This document shows, in pieces, positions 52,860 through 61,028 of a DNA stretch of 64,000 nucleotides (positions within the stretch are counted from its first letter, which is position 1; each line of letters opens with the position of its first letter). The stretch is from JBGSUZ01 sp963677505 (GTDB taxonomy: Bacteria > Bacillota > Clostridia > Peptostreptococcales > Acidaminobacteraceae), in assembly GCA_963677505.2 (NCBI GenBank), contig CAXXWB010000050.1, forward strand, positions 11,764 to 75,763, in the 5' to 3' direction. The position numbers and the translations under genes were made by a program. The notes under the pieces are model-generated. The model did no database searches. It was not told the DNA's origin and saw only the letters and a program-made list of their open reading frames with translations.

Positions 52860-54536
52860 ATGCCTTCTATATTTGCAGGTTTAAATATTTCCAAAATGGG
52901 GCTTTTTGCTCAACAAAGAGCACTCCACACCATTTCTCATAACGTAGCCAATGCCAACACGGAGGGCTATTCAAGACAAAGAGTTGACTTTAGTGCCACA
53001 AACCCTGAACAATTACCTGGGACCTATGGCATGTTAGGTACAGGTGTCGATGTAGATGCCGTCAAGCAAATCAGGAACGAGTATTTGGATTTTGCATATC
53101 GAGGAGAAAATTCTACCTTAGGAGAATATGAAGTCTACGATGACGTGTTAACTAATATTGAAGGAATTTTTAATGAGCCAACAGATGCCAGCGTCACGAA
53201 ATTGATGAACAACTTTTATTCAGCCCTCCAAGAACTTAATAAGGCTCCTGAGAACTTAACAACAAGAGCGCTAGTAAGACAAAGGGGTATTGCCCTTGCT
53301 GAAGGGATTAAAAGTATGTCTGAATCTCTTCAAAAACTTCAAAAAGATACCAACTTCGAACTGACTGTTTCAGTAACGGATATCAATGGCTATGCACAGC
53401 AGATTGCGGCATTGAACAAACAAATTTACAATTCTGAACTCACTGGGGGTACAGCAAACGACCTGAGAGATCAACGGAACCTTATTTTAGACAAAATGTC
53501 AAAAATAACAAAGTTAGATTATTATGATGACCAAGAAGGTAGATTCCATGTGAGCATCAACGGTCATGAAGTGGTTAACCATTTTAATTATGACCAGTTA
53601 GTGACAGTGGCCAGAAGTGAAAAGGTCAATGAAGATGATGTTGCCAATTTAGTGGATCTTAAATGGGAATCAGGAGCAGACTTTAGAAGTTCTGAGGGTT
53701 CAATTCACGCCATCATTGAGATGAGAGATAATATGGAAGGGTCAAATAAAGGCGTTCCATATTATGTAGACAAACTCAACGAATTTGTGGATACCTTAGC
53801 ATCTGAACTCAACAATATTCACAGCCAAGGTTATGGATTAAATGGCACAACCGATGTAAATTTCTTTACTTTCTCAGATATGTCCACTGCAGACTATAAC
53901 AAATGGATGATTAATAATGGTCTAGACAAAGGTCCGGCTCTGGATGTAACGGCTTCAATTACCCAAGGCATAGATACGACGACAGAACCGATGACAGATA
54001 AAATTGAAGAAGCCAACGCAGATATCATACGAGACAATATCAATACTTTGCTAAAAAACAATCCTGATTATGCGAAGAAGTCTGTTAAATTAATTGATGG
54101 CAAATACTATTTAACGGACCGAATCAAGGCAGACACCATTTCGATTTCCAGTGATATTGATAAGGACTTGAATAAAATCGCAGCAGCATCTTCTTCAAAT
54201 AACATTCCTGGAAATGGAGTCAATGCTCTTAAAATGGCAGGCAGCAGATCGAATGTAAAACTTTTTGAATGGGGTAGCCCTGACGACTTTGTTAAATCTC
54301 TTGTGGCCAATTTAGCAGTAGATAAATCTGAGGCGACTCGGGTGTATAAAAACCAAACCACATTAGTGAGTCAGGTGACAGTTGAAAAGGATTCTTATTC
54401 TGGAGTGTCCTTAGATGAAGAAATGTCAGATATGATTAGGTTCCAACAAGCCTATTCGGCCAATGCGCGTATGCTGACAACCTTTGACGAAATGATTGAC
54501 ATTGTTGTCAACAAAATGGGCTTAGTCGGACGTTAG
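52860..54536 (+). CDS. flgK: Flagellar hook-associated protein 1
   Basis: FlgK is the first hook-filament junction protein, with 558 residues. It has the N-terminal SIFAGLNISKMGLFAQQRAL helix, HNVANANTEGYSRQRV (the rod/hook/junction motif) and the C-terminal SGVSLDEEMSDMIRFQQAY followed by YSANARMLTTFDEMID. A GGGGGAAG ribosome site precedes the ATG. It lies 12 bases after flgN and 43 before flgL. Confidence 0.95.
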   Translation: MPSIFAGLNISKMGLFAQQRALHTISHNVANANTEGYSRQRVDFSATNPEQLPGTYGMLGTGVDVDAVKQIRNEYLDFAYRGENSTLGEYEVYDDVLTNIEGIFNEPTDASVTKLMNNFYSALQELNKAPENLTTRALVRQRGIALAEGIKSMSESLQKLQKDTNFELTVSVTDINGYAQQIAALNKQIYNSELTGGTANDLRDQRNLILDKMSKITKLDYYDDQEGRFHVSINGHEVVNHFNYDQLVTVARSEKVNEDDVANLVDLKWESGADFRSSEGSIHAIIEMRDNMEGSNKGVPYYVDKLNEFVDTLASELNNIHSQGYGLNGTTDVNFFTFSDMSTADYNKWMINNGLDKGPALDVTASITQGIDTTTEPMTDKIEEANADIIRDNINTLLKNNPDYAKKSVKLIDGKYYLTDRIKADTISISSDIDKDLNKIAAASSSNNIPGNGVNALKMAGSRSNVKLFEWGSPDDFVKSLVANLAVDKSEATRVYKNQTTLVSQVTVEKDSYSGVSLDEEMSDMIRFQQAYSANARMLTTFDEMIDIVVNKMGLVGR

Positions 54537-54579
54537 TCCCAATTAATATAGGCGTCCACAAAAAAATGAGGTGGAAATA

Positions 54580-56235
54580 ATGAGAATTACCAATACCATG
54601 ATGATCACCAATATGCTTTCTAATTTAGGAAATAATTTGAATGTTATGAGCCGTAAGCAAGACGAGCTAGCCACGGGAAAAAGAGTTATTCGTGCATCGG
54701 ACGACCCTGTCGCCGCAGCTAAAATCATAAAACTTAAGGCCGATTTGGCAGATATGGACCAATACAGTACCAATACTAGAGATGCACAGTCTTGGTTAGA
54801 CTCTAGTGAATCTACTATTTCAGAAATGGGAAGTGTTATTCAAAGAATCAGAGAATTGGCTGTACAAGCAGCCAATGGTACTTATACCGTCAACGATACC
54901 ACCAAAATGAAAGAAGAAGTTGAGCAGTTAAAAGAAGCCTTGATTTCAAATGGTAATTTCAATTTAGCGGGGAAATATATATTTTCATCGAGCTATACGG
55001 ATAAAGCCCTTCTTAATGCTGACGGGACTTACAATATTCCAATTACCCAAGAAGATATTGACAATAAGCCAGTAGCTATATACGAAATATCTTCTAATGA
55101 ATATCTCCCTGTTGGGACCCATGGTTTAGATATTTTTGGGTATGTGACTGAAACTGGGGTATTTCAAACAAAGATGACGACTGCCAATACTACCAGTGGG
55201 TTAGATGTAACTGCAACTAAAGCGGTTGCAGGTGTTGCAGCCCAAAAGTCTTATTTGACTTTAGCTGTGAATAAGACTACCAATTATGTCACCGATGGAG
55301 ATTTTAACATTGGCATCAATGGGGTTAATTACACTGTAGACTCTGCATACTTACAAGGTAGCGTTACAACGCCCCTTAGCTCGCAGAGAATATTAGACAC
55401 GGTTAGAGATGCAGATGCAGTTTCACCAGCCACAGGGAAACTTTCGGATGTTGCAGACATATACTACGACAGTAATATGAAACTGGTTATACGAAATAAG
55501 ACCGTCGGGACAGGTGGCACTGTCTCTATGCCATCCACAATTGCAACAGCCTCATTACCTACAGGCATTACTGGAACAGCAACCGCAGGGGTGGCATCCA
55601 CCGCTGCAGCAATCAACTCAAGCGGTCCAGTTTTAGATGCAGACGTAGCTGGTTTCAAAGGCAAACAATTTGTTATGACATATAATGGACTTGCAAAAAC
55701 CATAACAGTTCCTAATAATGCGGCAACAATTACAGCGGCAGCTCTTAACGCAGAAGTGCAGGCACAAGTAAACACAGCTTTTGGTACAGGCAAGGTGACT
55801 GTCAATTTAACGGCGGCATCAGGTAGTCCTCAGTTTACAACGGTAACGGGTGCAACTGATACAGCGGTCCCTTCTTTAAGAATTCAACCGGTCGTGGTTA
55901 CAGAATGCCAAATGGTCAAAGATCTCAATGAATTTATTGGATATTTAAACGCAGGGGACACTACAAGTTGTAGTGGGATTATTACAAAAATTGACAATCA
56001 TATCAATCAGATGCTAGCGGTTAGAGCGGATATTGGTGCGAGAGGCACTCGTCTGGATTTGGTCAACGAAAAAATTTCTGAAAACTCAGTCACGTTTACC
56101 AGACTGCTAAGCGATTCTCAAGATGCGGATATGTCTGAAGTTATCATGTACTTAAAAAATGCAGAGAATGTTTACAAAGCGGCATTGGCAGTTGGCGGAA
56201 GAATTATTCAGCAAACTCTTGTAGACTTCTTGTAG
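54580..56235 (+). CDS. flgL: Flagellar hook-associated protein 3, with large central insertion
   Basis: FlgL links FlgK to the flagellin filament. The N-terminal 130 residues (MRITNTMMITNMLSNL, ATGKRVIRASDDPVAAAKI) and the last 110 (IGARGTRLDLVNEKISENSV, ADMSEVIMYLKNAENVYKAAL) are typical. With 551 residues it is much longer than the roughly 300 usual in Bacillus. The surplus is a Thr/Ala-rich, beta-strand-like region at about 165-440 that should project from the junction. ATG at 54580 follows GAGGTGG. An earlier GTG at 54571 lies in that site. Confidence 0.93.
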   Translation: MRITNTMMITNMLSNLGNNLNVMSRKQDELATGKRVIRASDDPVAAAKIIKLKADLADMDQYSTNTRDAQSWLDSSESTISEMGSVIQRIRELAVQAANGTYTVNDTTKMKEEVEQLKEALISNGNFNLAGKYIFSSSYTDKALLNADGTYNIPITQEDIDNKPVAIYEISSNEYLPVGTHGLDIFGYVTETGVFQTKMTTANTTSGLDVTATKAVAGVAAQKSYLTLAVNKTTNYVTDGDFNIGINGVNYTVDSAYLQGSVTTPLSSQRILDTVRDADAVSPATGKLSDVADIYYDSNMKLVIRNKTVGTGGTVSMPSTIATASLPTGITGTATAGVASTAAAINSSGPVLDADVAGFKGKQFVMTYNGLAKTITVPNNAATITAAALNAEVQAQVNTAFGTGKVTVNLTAASGSPQFTTVTGATDTAVPSLRIQPVVVTECQMVKDLNEFIGYLNAGDTTSCSGIITKIDNHINQMLAVRADIGARGTRLDLVNEKISENSVTFTRLLSDSQDADMSEVIMYLKNAENVYKAALAVGGRIIQQTLVDFL

Positions 56236-56253
56236 AAGAAAGCGGGTGATTTT

Positions 56254-56811
56254 ATGGGACTTGTTATTGATTCTCAATCTGCTAAAATTGGAGTGAATAT
56301 ATACAATGCAAGTTTGAACCGACAATCCCGTGAAGCTAAGATAGGTATTAAGACAGAACAAGCTCAAATCCAGATTGATTCAACCATGCCTAAAGTTAAT
56401 ATTGATCAATCTCAATGTTTTTCTGAGTCTGGGTTAAAAAGTATGGCAGAATTAACTGCAGACTATGCTTCTAAAGGGATTGGAAAAATGTATCAGGGGG
56501 TTGCTAGAATTGTAGCTCAAGGGAATCAATTGGCTCAAATTGGAAGCAATCCAATTCCCGAACAAGCTAAATATAATGCCTATGGTCAATTTGAGCATAG
56601 TTTTGGCATAGTGACCATGCCCCGTTCTCGACCGGATGTGATATTAATTAAAGGTCAATTAGATATTGGCGTTACGGGAGATGTGAATTTGAACTATCAA
56701 CCGGGTGCTATGGATGCTCAATACAATGCAGGAAAAGTGGAAGTCTATCTGGCACAGAAGAATTATATGAAGACAAGGTACGAAAAAACAGCTCTGGACC
56801 TCAAAGGATAA
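56254..56811 (+). CDS. DUF6470 family protein (YviE-like)
   Basis: The 185-residue protein lies between flgL and fliW, where Bacillus has yviE. The sequence opens with a repeated pattern of Ile and Gln (AQIQIDSTMPKVNIDQSQCF) and has a helical middle and an amphipathic end. No enzymatic motif is visible and the role in flagellar assembly is unknown. GCGGGTG precedes the ATG. Confidence 0.8.
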   Translation: MGLVIDSQSAKIGVNIYNASLNRQSREAKIGIKTEQAQIQIDSTMPKVNIDQSQCFSESGLKSMAELTADYASKGIGKMYQGVARIVAQGNQLAQIGSNPIPEQAKYNAYGQFEHSFGIVTMPRSRPDVILIKGQLDIGVTGDVNLNYQPGAMDAQYNAGKVEVYLAQKNYMKTRYEKTALDLKG

Positions 56812-56859
56812 TTTTTTATAAAATAAGGGCTAGAAAGACAAATAGAATGGAGTGGTGTT

Positions 56860-57291
56860 ATGGAAATAATGACAGACATATTTGGGGAAGTAACTTACGA
56901 GGCATCAGATATTATTTATTTTCAGGAAGGTCTATATGGGTTTGATGAAGCAAAACGCTTTTTACTCCTAGAAATTTTAGAAACCCCCTACAGATCCCTT
57001 CAATCACTCGACATAGAAGGTTTAGCCTTTACGGTAACGACGCCTTTTGCTTTCTGCGAAGAATACGAATTTGAAATTTCGGAGCGAGTTGTTCAACAAA
57101 TTGAAATTGAATCCTTAGATGACTTGGATATTTACAGCACCATAGTCCTTCATGAACCGCTGATTGAGAGCACTCTCAATTTAAAGGCGCCAATGATCAT
57201 CAATACAAAAAAGAATTTGGGGAAACAGGTAATCTTAAATGAAGATTATCCAATCAAATACAAATTCTTAACGGCTGTGGAGGAAGAATAG
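56860..57291 (+). CDS. fliW: FliW-family protein, first copy (divergent)
   Basis: FliW binds either flagellin or CsrA and so couples filament assembly to flagellin translation. This 143-residue copy has the family outline (ITYFQEGLYGFDEAKRFLLLE-like start, LNLKAPMIINTKKNLGKQVIL end). It lacks the canonical PFMWMQCVDDPNLAFVI-type segment seen in the second copy, being shorter there (SLQSLDIEGLAFTVTTPF). It occupies the classical fliW position, 2 bases before csrA, so it is translationally coupled. Which copy partners CsrA is not clear from sequence. GGAGTGG precedes the ATG. Confidence 0.87.
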   Translation: MEIMTDIFGEVTYEASDIIYFQEGLYGFDEAKRFLLLEILETPYRSLQSLDIEGLAFTVTTPFAFCEEYEFEISERVVQQIEIESLDDLDIYSTIVLHEPLIESTLNLKAPMIINTKKNLGKQVILNEDYPIKYKFLTAVEEE

Positions 57292-57293
57292 AG

Positions 57294-57512
57294 ATGCTAA
57301 TTTTATCGAGAAAAAAGGAAGAATCTCTAATATTAAATGGTAATATTGAAGTGAAAATTTTAGAAGTTGCCAATGGCATTGTTAAACTGGGCATTGTTGC
57401 ACCACGGGATGTAGAAGTCCATCGTAAGGAAATCTACGAAAAAATCAAAGAAGAAAACAGAGCCTCGGTTTCTGCTACTCACATCGTTAGAAAGATTGTT
57501 CAAAAAAAATAA
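57294..57512 (+). CDS. csrA: Carbon storage/translation regulator CsrA
   Basis: CsrA binds GGA motifs in RNA leaders and blocks translation. The 72-residue protein has the full family sequence: MLILSRKKEESLILNGNIEV, the GIVKLGIVAPRDVEVHRKEI RNA-binding core and a charged tail. In Firmicutes its main target is the hag leader, and suitable sites are present 0.6 kb downstream. Confidence 0.96.
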   Translation: MLILSRKKEESLILNGNIEVKILEVANGIVKLGIVAPRDVEVHRKEIYEKIKEENRASVSATHIVRKIVQKK

Positions 57513-57605
57513 TAAAACGTGTGGCTTTTTTCAACAAAATGTTTATAGGTCGCCTTCAAGGGTATAAACGAAATGCGATTAAATTTGTTGAGGAGGCGAG
57601 ACATA

Positions 57606-58040
57606 GTGAATTATGAAACCAGATATTTTGGGGAAATTGAGTTTGATGAAAAATCTACGATTCATTTTGATGAAGGCTTACCAGGTTTTGAGGACAAGCA
57701 CAATTTCATTATCTTGAATAACTTTGACACTGAAGAACCTGTACCTTTTATGTGGATGCAGTGCGTAGATGATCCAAATTTAGCATTTGTCATTACCATT
57801 CCGTTCTTTATGAGACCGGACTACTCTTTTGACATACCGACTGATATTTGTGAACAACTCGATATTGCTTCAGCAGATCAAGTGGGTGTCTACACAATAT
57901 GTCGAATATCGGGATCTATTGAAAGTATGACCATGAATCTTAGGAATCCAATTATCGTCAATTCTAAGAACTTTAAGGCCATGCAGATGATGATTAACGA
58001 TGAACGTTACACAACAAAAGAAGTTTTTAAAAATAGCTAA
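57606..58040 (+). CDS. fliW: Flagellar assembly factor FliW, second copy (canonical)
   Basis: This 144-residue FliW has the typical features GEIEFDEKSTIHFDEGLPGFE, PFMWMQCVDDPNLAFVI, PDYSFDIP and LRNPIIVNSKNFKAMQMM. It is closer to the well-studied FliW proteins than the copy before csrA. GTG at 57606 lies 9-10 bases after GAGGAGG. A longer frame from 57573 includes that site and is rejected. It is separated from csrA by 93 bases and lies 150 bases before hag. Confidence 0.92.
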   Translation: MNYETRYFGEIEFDEKSTIHFDEGLPGFEDKHNFIILNNFDTEEPVPFMWMQCVDDPNLAFVITIPFFMRPDYSFDIPTDICEQLDIASADQVGVYTICRISGSIESMTMNLRNPIIVNSKNFKAMQMMINDERYTTKEVFKNS

Positions 58041-58057
58041 TTTTTTATAAAAAGTAT

Positions 58058-58085
58058 TAAAGTTATTAAAAATGTCTGCCGATAA
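58058..58085 (+). promoter_or_regulatory. SigD-type promoter of hag
   Basis: TAAA at 58058-58061, a 16-base spacer and GCCGATAA at 58078-58085. The leader would be about 100 bases. Confidence 0.85.
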
Positions 58086-58140
58086 AGTAACTGAAGACGT
58101 CATATAGCGGCCGCTTATGTTAGTCTAAAGTTTTCAGAGG

Positions 58141-58183
58141 CAAGGACGCCAATGATAAAAACTATTTTTTAAATTCAAGGAGG
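58141..58183 (+). promoter_or_regulatory. Two CsrA-type binding sites in the hag leader
   Basis: CAAGGACG at 58141-58148 and CAAGGAGG at 58176-58183, the latter covering the ribosome site 7 bases before the ATG. Paired GGA sites 35 bases apart match the hag leader organisation known in Bacillus. Confidence 0.65.
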
Positions 58184-58190
58184 AAGTATT

Positions 58191-59009
58191 ATGAGAATTA
58201 ATAATAACTTAATGGCCATGAATACTCACAGACAATTGAGTATCAACGAAACAAACTCTTCAAAATCGATTGAAAAATTATCATCTGGTTTCAGAATCAA
58301 TAGAGCGGGCGATGACGCTGCTGGTTTATCTATCTCTGAAAAAATGAGAGGCCAAATCCGTGGTTTAAACCAAGCTTCTAGAAATGCTCAAGATGGTATT
58401 TCTTTAATCCAAACAGCTGAGGGTGCACTTGACGAAACTCACTCAATCCTTCAAAGAATGAGAGAACTTGCAGTACAAGCAGCCAATGATACAAACGTTA
58501 CAATTGATAGAACTGCTGTTAACACTGAAATGACACAGCTTTCTTCAGAAATCACTAGAATTTCTTCAAACACTCAATTCAATGAGCAAAACCTTTTAAC
58601 GGGTTCATTCTCGGGCAAGGTCTTCCACATTGGAGCGAATGCTGGTCAAACATTATCTGTTGATATTGGCAATATGAGCGCTGCAAGCCTTGGCGTATCT
58701 AGTAGTGATATCGGTGTTGCATCTGCTGCATCTGCTAGTTCGGCTATCACAACTATCAACACAGCGATTACTACAGTTTCTACTGAAAGATCGAAACTTG
58801 GTGCTTGGCAGAATAGACTTGAGCATACTATCAAGAACCTTGATAACTCTTCTGAAAACTTACAAGCTGCTGAATCTCGTGTTAGAGACGTAGATATGGC
58901 GAAAGAAATGATGAACTTCAGTAAGAACAATATTCTTACTCAAGCTGCAACAGCTATGTTAGCACAAGCTAACCAAGCACCTCAAGGTGTGTTACAATTA
59001 TTAGGATAG
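58191..59009 (+). CDS. hag: Flagellin
   Basis: This 272-residue filament protein is of the short Firmicute type: N-terminal D0/D1 (MRINNNLMAMNTHRQLSIN, SSGFRINRAGDDAAGLSIS) and C-terminal D1/D0 (SRVRDVDMAKEMMNFSKNNIL, ending QLLG) with only a small Ser/Thr/Ala-rich middle (about 155-195). The exposed Ser/Thr stretch could be glycosylated by the next two gene products. AAGGAGGAAG precedes the ATG. Expression should be limited by SigD/FlgM and by CsrA/FliW. Confidence 0.97.
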   Translation: MRINNNLMAMNTHRQLSINETNSSKSIEKLSSGFRINRAGDDAAGLSISEKMRGQIRGLNQASRNAQDGISLIQTAEGALDETHSILQRMRELAVQAANDTNVTIDRTAVNTEMTQLSSEITRISSNTQFNEQNLLTGSFSGKVFHIGANAGQTLSVDIGNMSAASLGVSSSDIGVASAASASSAITTINTAITTVSTERSKLGAWQNRLEHTIKNLDNSSENLQAAESRVRDVDMAKEMMNFSKNNILTQAATAMLAQANQAPQGVLQLLG

Positions 59010-59029
59010 TTTTTAAAAGTAATTTATGT

Positions 59030-59057
59030 AAAAGCCGAGAAATTATTCTCGGCTTTT
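59030..59057 (+). terminator. Intrinsic terminator after hag
   Basis: The 11-base-pair stem AAAAGCCGAGA/TCTCGGCTTTT has a 6-base loop. The T tract is short, so some readthrough into the glycosyltransferase genes is likely. Confidence 0.8.
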
Positions 59058-59081
59058 ATTCATAATAGGGAGGAATTTCCT

Positions 59082-60998
59082 TTGCTACTGAGTATTTGCA
59101 TGATGGTTAAAAATGAAGAAGAAAATTTAACGCGTTGTTTAAATGGCGTTCAAAATATATTAAGAAACATAGACTCTGAATTAATTATAGTAGATACGGG
59201 TTCGACGGATGGCACTGTTGAAATTGCTAAAAAATACACAGACAAAGTTTATTTTCAACCATGGGAAAACGACTTTTCTGCTATGAGAAATAAGACGATT
59301 AGTTATGCAAAAGGTCAGTGGCTGTTTATTTTAGATGCCGATGAAGAAATAGTTGATGACAGCGGCATTATTGAATTTTTTAAGTTGGACAAAAAACAAC
59401 ATAAGTTTAATACTTTATGTATTGCTCTTCGAAATTTTAATTTAAGACAAGACAGTTCAGTTTACGCAGATATAAATGCCGTCCGCTTCTTTAAAAATGA
59501 TGGAGATTTTCATTATGAAAGCATCATTCATGAATTGCCTATTTTCAAAGAACCTGTAGGCAGTCTAACGGGTATTATATACCATTACGGCTATGTCAAT
59601 GATGATGCTGAGTTAATGGAAAAGAAATTTGTAAGAACCATCTCGCTAATAAATAAAGCTTTGTTAGATGAACCTAAAAACATTTACCTAAGATATCAAT
59701 TGTCAGTTTCTTATGCAATGCATGGGGATTGGAAGGCAAGCAGGGTAGAAGCTTTCAAAGCCTACGAATACCTTGAGACGTATGCATTAAAAGACAGAAA
59801 TGAATTTTTCTATCTTTATGGGCAGTTGATGACGTTATATAAATATTTTGGAGAACCTGTAGAGACCCTTAAAATAGGTGAAGAGGCACTACTCATTCGA
59901 AATAAGGATATTGATACTTATTTTTATATTGCAGATGCATATTTATCCTTGAATCAAACAAGAGAAGCTATACCGAGTCTCATCAAATATTTAGATTTGA
60001 TAAGGCAGTATGAGAAACGAGAATTATTTATTAATGTTGATGTCAAATTGGAGACTGTGAAGTTTAAGACTAAGGGTCTGAGCAACTTACTATATCTTCT
60101 TTATGAAGATTTTCAATATAAAGAAGTACTTAGCAAATTTAAGCTATACGCTGAATTTATTAGCACAGATGAACCAAGTAAATCCATTTTTGAAATAGTC
60201 ATTAAATCTGCAATTAAAGAAAACGAATATGTTCGTATTTATGAACTCTATTCTAATGATAATGTTGAAATAAAAGAACAAGTACGTGTAGTATTGGAAA
60301 AACAATTGATTTTTTTAAGTAATTCTGAAAGAGAACAAATTTATGAAGTTATTAAAAAGAGTAATGACGTATATGGAAAAGCAAATAGATTAAGGCTTCT
60401 TCTAGGGTCTGAAAATAATAATTCTAAAGACTTGAAAGTGCTGATGGACAGTATAAATGGCTGTGAAGAATCGGAGTTTATAGATATCTATTTTGATTAT
60501 TATATAAAGAACGGTGATAAAGACTCTTTGCTGAAATGGATTATAGAATTTTCAAAAGATATGGATTTGGCAACCGTAGATCGATTAATGCATCTATCGG
60601 TTAATTTTGAAAGTTGGGCAAAACAATATATTGCCAAAACTTCATCGGAATATAGATGCGAATTAATCTTGATTAACCTTATACAAAAATACTTTTTGAT
60701 GCAACAGGCTTTTCAAAATAAAGCATCAGAAGCCATGCCTCTATTTAATCAGTTTGTTGAAATTAAAAAACAAATCATTGACAAACTCTATCGCCCTGAG
60801 TTTATTGAAAATGAAAAGAATTGGGTAGGTATTGAATCGACTGAAGATAGATTCTGTCTTTATATGGAGAAAGCTCTAAGTGGAAATATTTTTGAAGCTG
60901 CAAGCTATTTGAAAAAGACATTGCCTATTGCCAATGAGTTTCTTTCTTATGTGCATCTAGTTATATTTGAAAAAGAAGCAGAAATGAGTAAGAAGTAG
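59082..60998 (+). CDS. GT2-type glycosyltransferase with TPR-like C-terminal region, first copy
   Basis: The 638-residue protein has an N-terminal GT-A fold of family 2 (LSICMMVKNEEENLTRCL, IIVDTGSTDGT, PWENDFSAMRNK, metal-binding DADEE at 85-89). It is followed by about 400 residues of helical, TPR-like repeats (NIYLRYQLSVSYAMHGDWKAS). It has no signal peptide or membrane helix. The location just after hag, and before flaG and fliD, suggests O-glycosylation of flagellin. TTG at 59082 follows GGGAGG. It is paralogous to the next gene. Donor sugar unknown. Confidence 0.85.
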   Translation: MLLSICMMVKNEEENLTRCLNGVQNILRNIDSELIIVDTGSTDGTVEIAKKYTDKVYFQPWENDFSAMRNKTISYAKGQWLFILDADEEIVDDSGIIEFFKLDKKQHKFNTLCIALRNFNLRQDSSVYADINAVRFFKNDGDFHYESIIHELPIFKEPVGSLTGIIYHYGYVNDDAELMEKKFVRTISLINKALLDEPKNIYLRYQLSVSYAMHGDWKASRVEAFKAYEYLETYALKDRNEFFYLYGQLMTLYKYFGEPVETLKIGEEALLIRNKDIDTYFYIADAYLSLNQTREAIPSLIKYLDLIRQYEKRELFINVDVKLETVKFKTKGLSNLLYLLYEDFQYKEVLSKFKLYAEFISTDEPSKSIFEIVIKSAIKENEYVRIYELYSNDNVEIKEQVRVVLEKQLIFLSNSEREQIYEVIKKSNDVYGKANRLRLLLGSENNNSKDLKVLMDSINGCEESEFIDIYFDYYIKNGDKDSLLKWIIEFSKDMDLATVDRLMHLSVNFESWAKQYIAKTSSEYRCELILINLIQKYFLMQQAFQNKASEAMPLFNQFVEIKKQIIDKLYRPEFIENEKNWVGIESTEDRFCLYMEKALSGNIFEAASYLKKTLPIANEFLSYVHLVIFEKEAEMSKK

Positions 60999-61028
60999 GC
61001 CGCTGGCTTTTATAAGGAGACACTTTAC

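Noticed and set aside
58107..58114. GCGGCCGC (NotI site) in the hag leader considered as a cloning scar
   Set aside because: It is a single 8-base word, and flanking sequence is continuous with natural SigD promoter and leader signals on both sides.
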